Assembly (NCBI RefSeq): GCF_023195535.1
Contig: NZ_JALPNF010000010.1
Location: 43,388 to 107,387, forward strand
DNA length: 64,000 nucleotides
Direction of reading: 5' to 3'
From: Sphingomonas faeni
Lineage (GTDB): Bacteria; Pseudomonadota; Alphaproteobacteria; Sphingomonadales; Sphingomonadaceae
The position numbers were made by a program, and so were the translations under genes. The notes under the pieces are model-generated. The model was not told where the DNA came from. It searched no databases and worked only from the letters and a program-made list of their open reading frames with translations. This document shows, piece by piece, positions 34,855 through 42,758 of the stretch (the first letter of the stretch is position 1; the number at the start of each line of letters is the position of its first letter).

Positions 34855-36386
34855 CGCAAGGAGTGCCTCGGGCGGCGAACAAGCCTGGCGTTCCTCCGCT
34901 CGTCGTCGCCGGCCTCGTCAGCTTCGGCACGCTGTTCGAGGTGGCGAACACCACCGGCATATCGGTGGGACTGCGCACCATCGCGGGCGATCTCGCATCG
35001 GCGCCTGAGCAGGCCGACACGATCCTCACCGCCTATCTGGTCGCCCAGGCGGCGATCCTGCCGCTGTCAGGATGGGCGGCGGTCTGGTTCGGACGCAAGC
35101 GCTTCTACATCTTCTGCATCGCCATGTTCACGCTGGCGTCGGCGCTGTGCGGCCTCGCGTGGAACATCGAGAGCCTGATCTTCTTCCGCATCCTTCAGGG
35201 GGCTGCGGCCGCTGGCAATGCGGCCAGCGAAAGCTCGCTGATCGCCGACTCCTTGCCACCTGAGAAGCGTGGTCTCGGCTTCGCCATCTACGGGATGGCC
35301 GTGGTTGTCGGGCCGACGATCGGACCGGTCTATGGCGGGTGGGTCACAGAGAATTACAGCTGGAACTGGATATTCTTCGCCAACGTGCCCGCAGGCATCG
35401 CTGCGGTCATCGCATGCACATTGCTGCTTCAGGACCCGCCAGCGGTCCGCGAAGTGACCAGGAAACGCCGGGCCAAGGGCATGCGCCTGGACTGGTTCGG
35501 GTTCGTACTCGCAGCGGGCGGATTGGCGCTGGTGTCCTATGTGCTCGATCGAGGCCAGACCAATGACTGGTTCGCATCCTCCTCGATACTGTGGGCCACG
35601 ATCATCGGCAGCGTCATGCTGGCCAGCCTGCCGTTGTGGGAGCTGCTTGCCCGTGATCCGGTGCTCGACTTCCGGCTGTTTAATAACCGCAATCCCGCCA
35701 TCGCGATGATCCTCCTGTTCGTGACCGGCGCGGTGCTGTTCGGAGCGCCGACCATCTTCCCGCTCATGCTGCAGCAGGAATTCGGCTACACTGCCACCTG
35801 GGCTGGCTTCGCCAATGCTGCCGGCGGTGCGTCGGTGCTGGCGTTGCTGATGTTCGTCGGCGGGCTGACGGGCAAGGTCGCGACGCGGCACCTCGTCGGG
35901 ATAGGGTTCGCGACTGTGGTCGTCGGTATGTTTCTCAGTGCCCGGATTTACCCGGACCTGAGCTTCGGTCAGGTCGCGATGTTCAGCGTTGCCCAGTCTA
36001 TCGGTATTGCCGTGATTTATTCGCCTCTCCAGAGCCACTCGTTCATCGGCGTGCCCGGTCATCTGCGTGAGCAGGTAGGCGCATTCAACGCCATGGCCGT
36101 GAACCTTGGCGGTTCAGTTGGAACTGCTTTGGCGGTGACGATGCTGGAGCGAGGACGGCAGTCGTTCCGTGAGGGTCTGGTGCCCTACGCATCACCGTGG
36201 AGCGACGAGTATCAACAAGCGCTTCGTCAGTACGGATCGCTGGAGGCCTTCGATCAGGCGCTGCAAAGCCAGGCATCGATCCTGGCCTTCCAAGCGGTGT
36301 TCTTCACGCTGGCGGTGATCGCTTTTTGCTGCTTGCCGCTGCTGTTCTTCCTGAAGGGCAAGCCAGGACCGGAGGATCAGGGATGA
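34851..36386 (+). CDS. DHA2 family MFS multidrug transporter (EmrB-like)
   Basis: A 511-residue, 14-helix proton antiporter. SGWAAVWFGRKRFYIFCIAM is the A-loop motif and GPTIGPVYGGWVTENYSWNW is motif C of DHA2 members. The start is a GTG overlapping the adaptor stop by four bases. With the adaptor and outer membrane factor it forms a tripartite pump for organic toxicants. Its substrate is not predictable. Confidence 0.92.
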   Translation: MTQGVPRAANKPGVPPLVVAGLVSFGTLFEVANTTGISVGLRTIAGDLASAPEQADTILTAYLVAQAAILPLSGWAAVWFGRKRFYIFCIAMFTLASALCGLAWNIESLIFFRILQGAAAAGNAASESSLIADSLPPEKRGLGFAIYGMAVVVGPTIGPVYGGWVTENYSWNWIFFANVPAGIAAVIACTLLLQDPPAVREVTRKRRAKGMRLDWFGFVLAAGGLALVSYVLDRGQTNDWFASSSILWATIIGSVMLASLPLWELLARDPVLDFRLFNNRNPAIAMILLFVTGAVLFGAPTIFPLMLQQEFGYTATWAGFANAAGGASVLALLMFVGGLTGKVATRHLVGIGFATVVVGMFLSARIYPDLSFGQVAMFSVAQSIGIAVIYSPLQSHSFIGVPGHLREQVGAFNAMAVNLGGSVGTALAVTMLERGRQSFREGLVPYASPWSDEYQQALRQYGSLEAFDQALQSQASILAFQAVFFTLAVIAFCCLPLLFFLKGKPGPEDQG

Positions 36387-37933
36387 GGCGTTCACTGACG
36401 ATGCTGATGCTCGCCGGGCTGTCCGGCTGCGCGACCGGACCACGCTATGACCGACCCGCTATCGAGCCGGCACTGGCGAAGCCGTTCGCCAATGCACCGA
36501 CCGCGGTTGCGACAACGCCCGCGCTCGAGACGTGGTGGACGCAACTCGGGGATCCCACACTCGATGCCTTGATTGCTGATACGCTGGCCCGCAATCCGGA
36601 CATAGACGTCGCTCGTGCAAGGCTCCGTCAGGCTCGCGCACAGCGCAGGATCGTGAACGCGGATGGCCTCCCGACCCTCAACGCGGCCGGCATCGCGCAG
36701 CGGCAGACGTTCAGCGAGAACATCGACTTCGGTCTTGGGCAAGGCGGCCAGCAGAGTGGCGGTGGGCAGCAGGGCGGTGGGCAGCAAGGAAGTGGCCAAC
36801 CGGGCGGCGGGCAGCAAGGAGGCGGGCAAGGCGGAAGCCTCGATCCGAGCCAACTTGGCGCTGGCGGTGCCGCAATCAACTTCTTCCAAGGCAACTTCGA
36901 TGCCGCCTGGGAAGTAGACCTGTTTGGTGCGAACCGGTCCAAGCGTCGAGCGGCGGATGCACAAGTATCCGCGGCAGCTCTGCGCATCGAGGACACGCGC
37001 ACGAGCATCGCCGCAGAAGTGGCACGCGATTATCTGGTCGTACGTGAGGTGCAGGCCCGCCTCGCAGTTTCTCGCGCCACTCTTGCGATTGCGCGGCGAA
37101 CACAGGCGCTTGCTCGTGAGCAGGAGAGAGCCGGACTAGTTACCGAAGCAGATACCGCCCGAACCGACGCGCAGGTGCTGGCGGTCGAAACCGCCGTGCC
37201 GCAGCTGGAGCTCCTCGAACTGCAGGCGGCGCAGCGCCTGGCCGTGATGGCCGCTCGTGAACCCTCGGCATTGCGGCTGACGCTCGCCCCAGTACGCAGC
37301 ATCCCTGCCGTCGTGCGGCCGATCGCAGCAGGCCTGCCATCGGAATTGTTGTTACGACGTCCAGATATCCGCATTGCGGAACGTCAGTTGGCAGCCGCGG
37401 CAAACAGCGAGGCTGGTGCGGTACGAGATCTTTATCCCAGACTGTCGCTCAATGCCTCGGCAGGAACTCAGGCTGATACGGTCGGCGGGCTATTCGACTG
37501 GGCAAGCAAGTTCTACCGGCTCGCAGCTAACCTTACCGCACCGATCTTCGACGGTGGTCGGCGCAGGGCGCAGGTGGAGCTGGAACAAGGGCGGGTCGAT
37601 GAGGCAGCCGCGCGTTATCGACAGACGATCTTTACTGCGTTTCGTGAAGTCGAAGATGGACTCGCTGCGATCGCGCGAAACCGTGAACGACTGAGGCTGG
37701 CTGATCTTACCGTCGAGCATCGAAACCGAGCGCGTGCAGTCCTCGACGAACAATATCGCGCCGGTCTGGTCGGCCTACTCGATCTGCTCACGGCGCAGCG
37801 GGACCTTGCTGACGCTCAGTCGCTCGCCGCCAACGCTCGTGCACAGGTGACGGTCGACTGGATCGGGCTGCAAAAGGCACTGGGCGGCGGTTGGAATCCT
37901 GCTCCCGCAAATACCAAGGAGAATGGGATATGA
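36383..37933 (+). CDS. NodT-type outer membrane efflux lipoprotein
   Basis: A 516-residue TolC-like factor. The signal peptide ends at a lipobox (LSGCAT, Cys16). Two OEP repeats with the usual long helices follow. Unusually, residues about 119-152 are a Gly/Gln-rich tract of GGQQ-type repeats inserted between the first helical hairpin and the strand that leads to NFFQGNFDAAWEVDLFG. The start overlaps the pump stop. It completes the tripartite pump. Confidence 0.9.
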   Translation: MRRSLTMLMLAGLSGCATGPRYDRPAIEPALAKPFANAPTAVATTPALETWWTQLGDPTLDALIADTLARNPDIDVARARLRQARAQRRIVNADGLPTLNAAGIAQRQTFSENIDFGLGQGGQQSGGGQQGGGQQGSGQPGGGQQGGGQGGSLDPSQLGAGGAAINFFQGNFDAAWEVDLFGANRSKRRAADAQVSAAALRIEDTRTSIAAEVARDYLVVREVQARLAVSRATLAIARRTQALAREQERAGLVTEADTARTDAQVLAVETAVPQLELLELQAAQRLAVMAAREPSALRLTLAPVRSIPAVVRPIAAGLPSELLLRRPDIRIAERQLAAAANSEAGAVRDLYPRLSLNASAGTQADTVGGLFDWASKFYRLAANLTAPIFDGGRRRAQVELEQGRVDEAAARYRQTIFTAFREVEDGLAAIARNRERLRLADLTVEHRNRARAVLDEQYRAGLVGLLDLLTAQRDLADAQSLAANARAQVTVDWIGLQKALGGGWNPAPANTKENGI

Positions 37934-38352
37934 TCGCACGCCTGCTGCCTGTCGTGTGGCTCTTGGCCTTGCTCGCGGGATGCTCGGATCCGCTTAGCGA
38001 TGAGCCGAAGGGGCAGACGATCCCAACCCATGCGGATCTGACGACCCGCTACGCGGCCGGCACTGGTCCTGCGGGTGGCGGCATGAATGCATCCAGGGGC
38101 GGAGGCATGCCCTCGGCCAACGGCGCAGCCAGTGGCGATCAGCAGTCCATGTCGCAAGGTGTCCAGATGCAGGCGCAAGGCGCGGGGTTGGCATCTCAAG
38201 GTGGGGCTGGTGGCGGCGCCAGCACGGGTGGTTCGATCCCACCGGCGGGCCTTCAAACTGCCCCCGGCGGGCAGGGCGACACCGGTGCCCAGAGCGGATC
38301 CAGTGGACAAGGCGGTACCAGCGGGGCTGCCGGTGGGGGGGCCGGTGGTTGA
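37930..38352 (+). CDS. Gly-rich lipoprotein of the efflux operon
   Basis: A 140-residue lipoprotein with a lipobox (LLAGCSD, Cys18). After about residue 45 it is low-complexity, composed of Gly, Ser, Gln, Ala and Thr. No domain is recognised. It starts four bases before the outer membrane factor stop (ATGA), so it is translated with the pump. Its composition resembles the Gly/Gln insert of its neighbour. Confidence 0.7.
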   Translation: MIARLLPVVWLLALLAGCSDPLSDEPKGQTIPTHADLTTRYAAGTGPAGGGMNASRGGGMPSANGAASGDQQSMSQGVQMQAQGAGLASQGGAGGGASTGGSIPPAGLQTAPGGQGDTGAQSGSSGQGGTSGAAGGGAGG

Positions 38353-38507
38353 GGCGCCGCTTGGCGACGACAATCTACGCAGCGCTCGCTTTGGAGGATC
38401 TGCCTGAGCAACATGGCGGCTTGCCGAGTGCCACCATCCGAAACGATAAGGCGCGATAGCTTAAGCGGGTCGGGTTTAGGTCTTTCCCTGAGGAGCGCCT
38501 GTTCGGT

Positions 38508-38834
38508 TCAGCCGCCGTAAGCGACAGCGATCGTCAGCCAAACCGAAATGAGCATACAGCAGCAAGCTGGTGTAAACCTCTGATCCAGAAGTGAGGTAGT
38601 CAGCGCGGTACCCATGATCATGACGCCGATCGTGGCACCGATTAGCCGAGTGCCGGGCATAAGTAGCGTGACGCCCGCGCAGGCGGATATCAATCCACTA
38701 ATCCACCGTACCAACCGATTCGGAGCGAACCCGTAGAGAAGACCGACGCTTTTGACGGACGCTACGTGGGTGATAGCGAAAACGATGAAGATGGCTCCGA
38801 GGAGCCACGCTGACGCAACAGCAACATTTCCCAC
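38508..38834 (-). CDS. DoxX-like small membrane protein
   Basis: A 108-residue protein with four probable membrane helices: ASAWLLGAIFIVFAITHVAS, then segments around GLISACAGVTLLMPG, ATIGVMIMGTALTTSL and CCMLISVWLTIAVAYGG. The order and GxxLLxPxxR pattern resemble DoxX-like proteins. A GTG at 38834 fits the first helix; the open frame extends to 39011 with no hydrophobic or domain content. Function unknown. Confidence 0.6.
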   Translation of the reverse strand: MGNVAVASAWLLGAIFIVFAITHVASVKSVGLLYGFAPNRLVRWISGLISACAGVTLLMPGTRLIGATIGVMIMGTALTTSLLDQRFTPACCCMLISVWLTIAVAYGG

Positions 38835-39306
38835 TCTATCCCCCGCTTCGTGCGTCCGCAGACGTCGACGTCGGGGCTGAGAAGAACCTGCTACGCAGGT
38901 GCAGGAACCACCACCCTGCTGCTCTATTCTCGACGATGATGGCCTAGCGTTCATTAGCTGGGCAGTCAATAAGCGTACATCATCGTACGGTATTGCTGAT
39001 TTCAGTCTCAAAACACCATCGTTTTCGAGAAAGGCTCGGTGTCATAACCGGTCGGTTGTGACGCTGTGGAACCTACCACGGCCTCTCAAGGGTTTGCGTG
39101 TGTCAGAACCGTGGTTCAGAATGCCCGCTCCGGAGATCGGCAACGTGCCTCGGCTACGACCGACTTTAGGTCGGGAGCCGACCGGCAGGTCGTCGCTGGT
39201 GGCCGACCGACTGCTCGTGGGTGGCTAGCTGCCGTCCAGAGAACGGCCGGTTCAATGAGCGCGGTCCACAGGGTTTTCATTGCTCCACATGGCGCGCGCC
39301 TGACGC
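38835..39306. other. intergenic region with the second dyad locus
   Basis: About 470 bases with no credible gene. It holds the dyads at 39039-39120 and, near 38971, TAAGCGTACATC, which resembles TAAGCGTACACC ahead of the efflux operon (about 33561). The remainder is GC-rich without features I recognise. Confidence 0.5.
39039..39121. repeat. GTGTCA(T/G)AACC dyads, locus 2
   Basis: Dyad one, 39039-39064, is GTGTCATAACCGG then TCGGTTGTGACGC. The second site, from 39100, has the left arm GTGTCAGAACCG but its right arm has decayed to GTTCAGAAT. The leader AAAACACCATC matches AAAATACCATC at locus 1. No gene follows the second site directly. Confidence 0.7.
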
Positions 39307-39714
39307 TCAAGCGTGATCGAACGCTTGAAGGATCGGACACGGCCCGGCCGAGCCGCTTCCGCACTCTCTCGCGAGATGGCGAAGGGAGGCGCGCACCCGC
39401 TCAAGCTCCTGAATCTTGGTGTCCAGCGCCGCAATCCGCTCATTGGCAAGCTCGCGTGCGCGGGCGCGGTCGTCGGTTGCGTCGAGCGCTAGCAGTTCGC
39501 CGATCTGCTCCAACGTGAATCCGGCTGCCTGCGCCGAGCGGATAAACCGGAGGCGGCGCACGTCATCGACACCGTAGCGCCGAATACCACCGCTCGCGCC
39601 GGAGCCTCCGGGTCGGTCCGGCGTATCGAGCAAACCTCGGCGCTGATAGTAGCGCACGGTCTCGACACCGACGTCCCCTTCACGCGCGAGGCCCGCAATC
39701 GTCAGTGCCGCCAT
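39307..39714 (-). CDS. MerR family regulator
   Basis: A 135-residue MerR-type activator. The winged helix-turn-helix contains VGVETVRYYQRRGLLDTPDR (about 16-35), followed by the dimerisation coiled coil. Cys118 and Cys126 (RECGSGSAGPCPIL) match the C-terminal metal loop of mercury MerR, but the third ligand near position 82 is absent. The metal or redox ligand therefore remains open. It is divergent from the glutaredoxin-MauE gene across a 19-bp-spaced promoter. Confidence 0.85.
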   Translation of the reverse strand: MAALTIAGLAREGDVGVETVRYYQRRGLLDTPDRPGGSGASGGIRRYGVDDVRRLRFIRSAQAAGFTLEQIGELLALDATDDRARARELANERIAALDTKIQELERVRASLRHLARECGSGSAGPCPILQAFDHA

Positions 39715-39717
39715 GCC

Positions 39718-39748
39718 TTGACTCCGTACTATAGTACGGACCCTATAT
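39718..39748 (+). promoter_or_regulatory. MerR-type promoter with 19-bp spacer
   Basis: The -35 TTGACT (39718-39723) and -10 CTATAT (39743-39748) are separated by 19 bases that hold the perfect palindrome CCGTACTATAGTACGG (39724-39739). This overlong spacer with a central dyad is typical of MerR-activated promoters. It drives the glutaredoxin-MauE gene. Confidence 0.8.
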
Positions 39749-39777
39749 AGGTTCCGCGAACAGGATGGAGAAGTGAG

Positions 39778-40545
39778 ATGGCGACCGCGGCGCCCAAGAA
39801 AGCAACGATCTATCGCATGGTGATGCCGACGCACACCTGCCCCTATGGCGTGAAGGCCAAGGATCTGCTGCGCCGGCAAGGTTACGAGGTCGAGGATCAT
39901 TGGCTGCGCACGCGCGAGGAGACCGACGCGTTCAAGGCGGAGCACGGCGTGAAGACCACACCGCAGACCTTCATCGGGGGCGAGCGGGTAGGGGGTTATG
40001 ACGATCTGCGCCGCTTCTTCGGCAAGGCGGTGCGCGATCCCAAGGCGGTCACTTACCGGCCCGTAGTCGCGGTGTTCGCCATGACCGCGCTGATGGCGCT
40101 CGCGGCCAGCTACGCTGCCTTCGGCTCGCCGTTCACGGTGCGCGCCGGGGAGTGGTTCATCGCCTTCTCGATGTGCGTGCTCGCCATGCTGAAGCTTCAG
40201 AACGTCGAGAGCTTCTCGAGCATGTTCCTCAACTACGATCTGCTCGCCAAGCGCTGGGTGCCCTATTCCTACGTTTATCCCTACGCGGAAGGTGTCGGGG
40301 GTGTGCTGATGGCCGCTGGTGTGCTCACCTGGCTGTCGGTGCCGATCGCGCTCGTCATAGGGACAATCGGTGCGGTATCCGTCATCAAGGCGGTCTATGT
40401 CGACAAGCGCGAACTCAAGTGCGCCTGCGTGGGCGGAGATAGCAACGTACCTCTCGGCTTCCTCTCGCTGACCGAGAACGTGATGATGGTCGCCATGGCG
40501 CTATGGATGGTGATTGCCCCGGCTGCGCTTTCGATGCCGCACTGA
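39778..40545 (+). CDS. glutaredoxin-MauE membrane fusion protein
   Basis: A 255-residue fusion. Residues about 9-85 form a glutaredoxin with the active site CPYG (21-24) and TPQTFIGGERVGG. Residues about 95-250 form a MauE/DoxX-like four-helix membrane domain with Cys215-x-Cys217 in LKCACVGGDSNVPLGFLSLT. It could transfer reducing equivalents across the membrane to periplasmic thiols or metals. A MerR-type promoter and copper genes nearby suggest a metal-stress role. Confidence 0.85.
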   Translation: MATAAPKKATIYRMVMPTHTCPYGVKAKDLLRRQGYEVEDHWLRTREETDAFKAEHGVKTTPQTFIGGERVGGYDDLRRFFGKAVRDPKAVTYRPVVAVFAMTALMALAASYAAFGSPFTVRAGEWFIAFSMCVLAMLKLQNVESFSSMFLNYDLLAKRWVPYSYVYPYAEGVGGVLMAAGVLTWLSVPIALVIGTIGAVSVIKAVYVDKRELKCACVGGDSNVPLGFLSLTENVMMVAMALWMVIAPAALSMPH

Positions 40546-40584
40546 GGCGTTGACTTCAGGTCCAAAAGGCTGCCGGTAGTGGGC

Positions 40585-40929
40585 GTGAAGTCCGGGTCTC
40601 GTCCTCTTGCCAGCGTCTTTCGCATGGCCTTCCTGGCCGTGCTTGCGATGATGCTGCTCATCCGGCTGGGGCCGATCTAAGAAGCCAGTGCTCAAGCCGC
40701 TCCGATCGCGTCGGCAATGGCCGGGTGCGAGGAAAAGAACCCTTCGGCACCGGACAAAAAAAAGGCACCGCAAGTGGCCTGCGCGACGCCCTGCATCGCC
40801 GTCCTGGGGAAAGCCCTGGCGAGAATCGAGCCGTTATCCTCGTTCCCGATCGCCGCCTGGCCGTCGCCGGCCCCTGTCATGAACGGGTGGCTGATACCGC
40901 CCGCCACTCCACCTCCACGAGCCGCGTGA
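40585..40929 (+). pseudogene. small secreted protein gene with in-frame stop
   Basis: One frame encodes VKSGSRPLASVFRMAFLAVL with a hydrophobic segment, then a TAA at about 40678, and continues as MAGCEEKNPSAPDKKKAPQV to a C-terminus ending at 40929. The two halves together look like one small exported protein of about 114 residues interrupted by TAA. Alternatively the ATG at 40717 starts a separate 70-residue gene. No family recognised. It lies between the glutaredoxin fusion and the Cys-rich peptide gene. Confidence 0.45.
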
Positions 40930-40971
40930 CCCTCCAACAGGTTTCACACATTCAATCGACGGAGATTTTTA

Positions 40972-41175
40972 ATGACCAAGTTCAAGCTGATCGGCGCAGC
41001 GCTGGCGCTCGCCCTTCCGACCGCAGCCTTCGCGGCCGGGTCCTGCTGCGCCGACATGGCGTGCTGCAAAGACGGTGCCGATTGCTGCAAGGACGGCAAG
41101 GGCGATTGCTGCAAGGACATGAAGAAGGGCGGCGATCATGCCGGTCACGACATGTCCGGAATGCCCAAGAAGTAA
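40972..41175 (+). CDS. secreted Cys-rich, Met/His-tailed peptide
   Basis: A 67-residue protein. A signal peptide (about 1-21, AAFA cut) is followed by four CC pairs within about 25 residues (SCCADMACC and two KDG-linked repeats of DCCKD type) and a His/Met tail (DHAGHDMSGM). Such spacing suggests a periplasmic metal chelator, probably for copper or mercury. A strong terminator follows. It is not a classical metallothionein fold by sequence. Confidence 0.8.
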   Translation: MTKFKLIGAALALALPTAAFAAGSCCADMACCKDGADCCKDGKGDCCKDMKKGGDHAGHDMSGMPKK

Positions 41176-41180
41176 GCCGG

Positions 41181-41210
41181 GGAGGGAGGCGTCTGCGCCT
41201 CCCTCCTTTT
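41181..41210 (+). terminator. rho-independent terminator
   Basis: GGAGGGAGGCG (41181-41191) pairs with CGCCTCCCTCC (41196-41206) around a TCTG loop and is followed by TTTT. It ends the plus-strand transcript of the Cys-rich peptide and touches the stop of the convergent DUF411 gene. Confidence 0.9.
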
Positions 41211-41650
41211 CAGTGGTGGGCGAACACCTTGCGTCCACCAGGTCCGAACGCAACGACGTCGTAGGGCTGGGCCTTCATGCCCGGCATCTCCATGCCCGGC
41301 GAGCCCATCGGCATCCCGGCAACCGCGAGCCCCGTCACACCCTTCGGGTGCGTTGCCAGAGCCCGCTTCATGTCGGCGATTGGCACATGACCCTCGAAAG
41401 TCATGCCGTCGATGATGGCCGTGTGGCATGAGGCCAAGTCCGCGGGCACGCCCCGGGCCTTCATGAACGCGGGCCGGTTCGCGTCATCGACGACGCGCAC
41501 CGCGCGACCGAACTGAGCCTTCACCTGCTGCGCCCACTTCTCGCAACATGGGCAGCCCGGATCGCGGTGCATCAGCACCGGCCCGGCAGCCACGGCTGCG
41601 ACCGGCATTACGAACGCTGCAACAGCGGCGAGAAGGCGGATGCGGGTCAT
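41210..41650 (-). CDS. DUF411 family periplasmic metal-binding protein
   Basis: A 146-residue exported protein with a signal peptide (about 1-22). DPGCPCCEKW carries the CxCC motif of DUF411 proteins found with copper and silver resistance genes, and SCHTAIIDG supplies another Cys-His pair. A Met-rich C-terminal stretch (GMPMGSPGMEMPGMKA) may also bind copper. It is the last gene in the minus-strand copper series. Confidence 0.87.
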   Translation of the reverse strand: MTRIRLLAAVAAFVMPVAAVAAGPVLMHRDPGCPCCEKWAQQVKAQFGRAVRVVDDANRPAFMKARGVPADLASCHTAIIDGMTFEGHVPIADMKRALATHPKGVTGLAVAGMPMGSPGMEMPGMKAQPYDVVAFGPGGRKVFAHH

Positions 41651-41708
41651 GTCTATTCCTAGATGGTCGCCCCACCACAGGCAAACCCTGCGGTGGGGCG
41701 GGGGCGGA

Positions 41709-42083
41709 TCACTGTGCAGCCTTGCCGTGCGCCCGCAGCCAGGCGTTCAGCTCGCCGACTTCCTTGTTCTGCTCGGCGATCGTCTTGGTCGCCATCTGGC
41801 GGACCTTTGCGTCCTTGGTTTCGCGCAACACGATCTGCGACATGGCAATGCCACCGTGATGATGCTCGACCATTTTGCGGACCCAGGTCTCGGTCGCATC
41901 AGCGCCCATGGCCGACATCATCTTCTGATGCATCTGCATTTCAGAAGGCGGATAGGGGTTCGCCGGCGTCGGCTTCATCATCTGACCGTGGTTCATGCCG
42001 GAATGATCCATGCCCTGCATCTGGGCGATGGCCGGAGCGGCGCCGAGCGCGGCCGCGAGGGCCAAAACAGTCATCTTCTTCAT
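41709..42083 (-). CDS. DUF305 family periplasmic protein
   Basis: A 124-residue secreted protein with a signal peptide (about 1-20) and a DUF305 four-helix core (MEHHHGGIAMSQIVLRET). The N-terminal mature part is rich in Met and His (QGMDHSGMNHGQMM), a copper-binding style. It follows the membrane DUF305 gene on the same strand and lies within the copper cluster. Confidence 0.85.
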   Translation of the reverse strand: MKKMTVLALAAALGAAPAIAQMQGMDHSGMNHGQMMKPTPANPYPPSEMQMHQKMMSAMGADATETWVRKMVEHHHGGIAMSQIVLRETKDAKVRQMATKTIAEQNKEVGELNAWLRAHGKAAQ

Positions 42084-42164
42084 CGTGTCTCTCCTGGATA
42101 AACGCCCCCGCCCACAGGAGGGATACGGGCGCGGGGACCGTATCCCTCACGCCCGTGATCGAAT

Positions 42165-42758
42165 TCAGCGGATCGGCTGAAGGGTATTAACTCCGACGCT
42201 CTCATCAGTTTCAGGCGGGGGAGGGGGAACCTGCTTGTCACGATAGGAGGGCAGGTCGGGCGCATTCGCAGGCGTAGGATTTGCCTCAAGCCTGGCAATG
42301 GCCCGCTTCATCTGCGTGATCTCACGAACCTGAGCATCGATGATTCCGTCCGCCAGCTTGCGCACCTCGGGGTCTTTGATGTGCGCGCGCTCGCTCGTCA
42401 GGATCGCGATCGAGTGGTGCGGGATCATCGCTTTCATCCAGTTTACGTCGTCCACCGTCTCCTGGCTGCGGACGAGCCACAGCGCGAGTGCGAACACCAC
42501 GATGCTACCGCCGATGATCGCGGCATTCGTCCGCTTGTTCTTGTACATCGACCACATGAAGAGGAGCATGATGATCGCCATCGTCGCGCCCATCACGAAG
42601 GCCATCCAAAACCGCGTCTGGCTGAACTCGATATGCCCGAGGGCATAGACGTTCACGTACATCAGCCCGAACATGACGACGGTCGAGGTCGCCACCATCG
42701 CCGCGAAGCGACCGTAGCCCATTCCCATGTTCATTTTGCCTTTGTGCTCGTCCATCAT
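42165..42758 (-). CDS. DUF305 protein with membrane segments
   Basis: A 197-residue protein with about three N-terminal membrane helices (up to about 97) and a periplasmic DUF305 bundle (NWMKAMIPHHSIAILTSERA), ending in a Pro-rich tail. The PHHS motif is typical. It probably anchors a copper-binding bundle at the membrane. Its start is directly next to the stop of the PepSY pseudogene. Confidence 0.85.
   Translation of the reverse strand: MMDEHKGKMNMGMGYGRFAAMVATSTVVMFGLMYVNVYALGHIEFSQTRFWMAFVMGATMAIIMLLFMWSMYKNKRTNAAIIGGSIVVFALALWLVRSQETVDDVNWMKAMIPHHSIAILTSERAHIKDPEVRKLADGIIDAQVREITQMKRAIARLEANPTPANAPDLPSYRDKQVPPPPPETDESVGVNTLQPIR

Noticed and set aside
36392..36964. Minus-strand open frames opposite the Gly/Gln tract of the outer membrane factor
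   Set aside because: Their Pro/Cys/Leu runs are the complement of GGQ repeats; the plus strand has lipobox and OEP motifs.
31761..39121. CRISPR-like reading of the GTGTCA dyads
   Set aside because: There are only two sites per locus, spacers are unequal (64 and 35 bases) and no cas gene is nearby.
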